Positions 7,201-7,650 of a stretch of DNA of 7,650 nt are shown piece after piece. Numbering within the stretch: the first letter of the stretch is position 1; each line of letters begins with the position of its first letter. The position numbers and the translations under genes are program-made. The notes under the pieces are model-generated. The model was not told the origin of the DNA. It saw nothing but the letters and a program-made list of their open reading frames with translations, and searched no databases. Where the stretch lies: the NCBI GenBank assembly GCA_963579995.1, contig CAUZIY010000147.1, positions 1-7,650 of the forward strand, written 5' to 3'. Source of the stretch: UBA6626 sp963579995. GTDB lineage: Bacteria > Planctomycetota > Phycisphaerae > Phycisphaerales > Phycisphaeraceae.

Positions 7201-7650
7201 CCGATGACAGTCCGATTGATAACATTAGTCAAACTGATTGGCAGGAAGTCGAGCAACAGATCGACACACTTCGCGGCAAGATCCACCGCATTGGCAATGT
7301 GAATCTTGAGGCGATTGATGAACAGGAGGATTTGGAGCAACGCCAGGAGGAATTGTCACAGCAACTGGGTGATATTGACAAGGCCAAGGCAAGCCTGCAG
7401 CAACTCATTCGTCAAATCAATGAGGATTCTCGCAAGCGATTTGAGTTGACATTCGAAAAGATCCGAGAGAACTTTTCGGGCCAACACGGCCTGTTCCGCA
7501 AGTTGTTTGGTGGTGGTCGTGCCGATATTGTTCTCCAGCCTGACGAGGAGGGGCGTATCGATGTTTTGGAAAGCGGGATTGAGATCGTGGCCCGCCCCCC
7601 GGGCAAGGAACTGCGGTCAATCCGCTTGCTTTCTGGTGGCGAAAAGACCA
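4263..7650 (+). CDS. smc: Chromosome segregation ATPase SMC, 3'-truncated by window edge
   Basis: Structural maintenance of chromosomes ATPase, the dimeric core of bacterial SMC-ScpAB condensin that loops and individualises sister chromosomes. The frame is open from ATG 4263 for 1129 codons to the right edge. The order is canonical: GFKSF (10-14), Walker A GPNGCGKSN (31-39), Q-loop EQGKVD with Gln147 followed by EEAAGISRFKARKKEA, then an N-terminal coiled coil (about 165-505). The hinge spans about 509-695 and ends with the conserved GGLISRRSEL pattern. The returning coil runs about 696-1005, followed by GNVNLEAI (1011-1018), LFGGGRADI, PPGK (1112-1115) and the ABC signature LSGGEK (1123-1128). 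The usual length is about 1150-1200, so only Walker B, the D-loop and the last 50-70 residues lie outside. No frameshift or missing key residue is seen. It has its own ribosome binding site and a candidate promoter after the FlgI-like lipoprotein gene. Confidence 0.98.
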   Translation, partial: MRLSKLTLAGFKSFADKTEIDFSAPMIGIVGPNGCGKSNIVDGLKWVLGELSAKSLRGGAMMDMIFNGSVARKPSGMASVTLTFDNPPVNGKRKLPLDFDSVSVTRQLYRDGSSEYLINKQQARLRDIRELFMDTGVGTDAYSIIEQGKVDILLQANPVQRREIFEEAAGISRFKARKKEAVRKLERTEQNLVLSRQQLDQTQRRLRSVKIQAARARNYKDYKEQLRCLQLSFLLAEYHKLHTSLADVTASLEQAEADRGAALRSLADQEKRINDAEIERQALLNQQKQIEHERLGNQSAAEKSEQRRQFAITNTRQSQDQIDQDSSRLEELSQRTAAIDSEKTEKRSLVENLLLAQADAEKRLALAQGDCRMLMHELNEKRSAIEDEKAGIMGLMRRTAQLNNEIHLIGSFQENLLSTRRKLDQRSSYISHELEQMLAARDEAGGKLNEVGQLIEAEDHQLEQLKQQASMLGGSQQQLTQQLATAKEKRSGLESRRAVLQEMQDKQQGVADPVKAVLARRSEADDGGGTFCFVHGLLAEMFEVEVEHAQIVEAALGEYQQGLVVDSLDRLRDHQGIKALASLAGRVTFVPITQDAMDPNDIHPVNHDGTVLEGLCSVLEFVRYPDRIAPIAERLLGSTYVVESLDIARETCRRGVGNIRFVTRSSELLEADGRVVAGPATESDWTGGLISRRSELVKLNSQIHELDHQITQWQQALAKLNDRATHIETLDQELRQSIYDANAVRIELTSRLETLNAQISGLEREQPVLTAEAEQVYRQLRDATKKRRGHEDQARQLEEDSGVRQQAVQTLQDKSGQLATHIEEAQEGITAIRVEAGKLTEQISNARHQLRQLEIAHGDIERQHKLLKDQLGQHHQRIKEYKQVSADAEEQVKQSELRIRELKTRADLIGHRLGKSDECIGDLRQAMIEHRQKVEADERAMQALQVDRRELEVKVEAIQQRSQEQLEVDLSVAYQEACRADDSPIDNISQTDWQEVEQQIDTLRGKIHRIGNVNLEAIDEQEDLEQRQEELSQQLGDIDKAKASLQQLIRQINEDSRKRFELTFEKIRENFSGQHGLFRKLFGGGRADIVLQPDEEGRIDVLESGIEIVARPPGKELRSIRLLSGGEKT

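Noticed and set aside
6810..7340. 176-codon minus-strand open frame
   Set aside because: It is antisense to the SMC C-terminal coiled coil, whose frame is continuous and strongly conserved. Its Leu-rich product is what antisense reading of Gln/Glu/Lys-rich coil codons yields.
2186..7650. Idea that the HEAT-repeat protein is a partner of the neighbouring SMC
   Set aside because: HEAT subunits do bind eukaryotic condensin and cohesin, but this protein has a signal peptide and lipobox and should sit outside the cytoplasm, and smc has its own candidate promoter.
1..7650. CRISPR arrays, tRNA or rRNA genes, insertion sequences, phage genes
   Set aside because: No regular repeats, tRNA-like cloverleaf sequence, inverted-repeat ends or transposase and phage motifs were seen on reading both strands.

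Overview
The window reads as ordinary bacterial chromosome, most likely from a member of the Planctomycetota, possibly Phycisphaerae-like. This is inferred from the style of three proteins: a lipoprotein that joins a FlgI-like region to HEAT-like repeats, a hypoxanthine phosphoribosyltransferase with a 'PILTGSIIFVADLIRKLP' block, and a short PH-domain membrane protein. No 16S or other marker gene is present, so the assignment is tentative. I see no tRNA, rRNA, CRISPR array, transposase or phage gene.

Layout: (1) positions 1-893, plus strand, carry the C-terminal two thirds of histidinol dehydrogenase (hisD), cut by the left edge. (2) Convergent to it on the minus strand lie two closely packed genes: a PH-domain membrane protein (947 to about 1546 or 1600) and, upstream of it, hypoxanthine phosphoribosyltransferase (hpt, 1560 to about 2030). 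The hpt gene looks damaged. The conserved first beta strand and PPi loop lie upstream of the only ATG, the frame breaks at a run of three C, and no usable start codon is visible for the N-terminus. (3) A short divergent intergenic region with a perfect TATAAT follows. (4) Positions 2186-4096, plus strand, encode a 636-residue predicted lipoprotein with a flagellar P-ring (FlgI)-like region, HEAT-like repeats, an unrecognised C-terminal region and a Gly/Pro-rich tail. (5) After a 166-bp gap with a candidate promoter and a strong Shine-Dalgarno site, smc (4263 to beyond 7650) fills the rest of the window. It stays open for 1129 codons and is cut by the right edge just after the ABC signature LSGGEK.

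The genes do not form one pathway: histidine biosynthesis, purine salvage, a membrane PH protein, an envelope lipoprotein and chromosome organisation sit side by side. The points most worth a second look are the broken hpt and the composite FlgI-like/HEAT lipoprotein. The rest looks conventional, and I found no convincing new multi-gene system.
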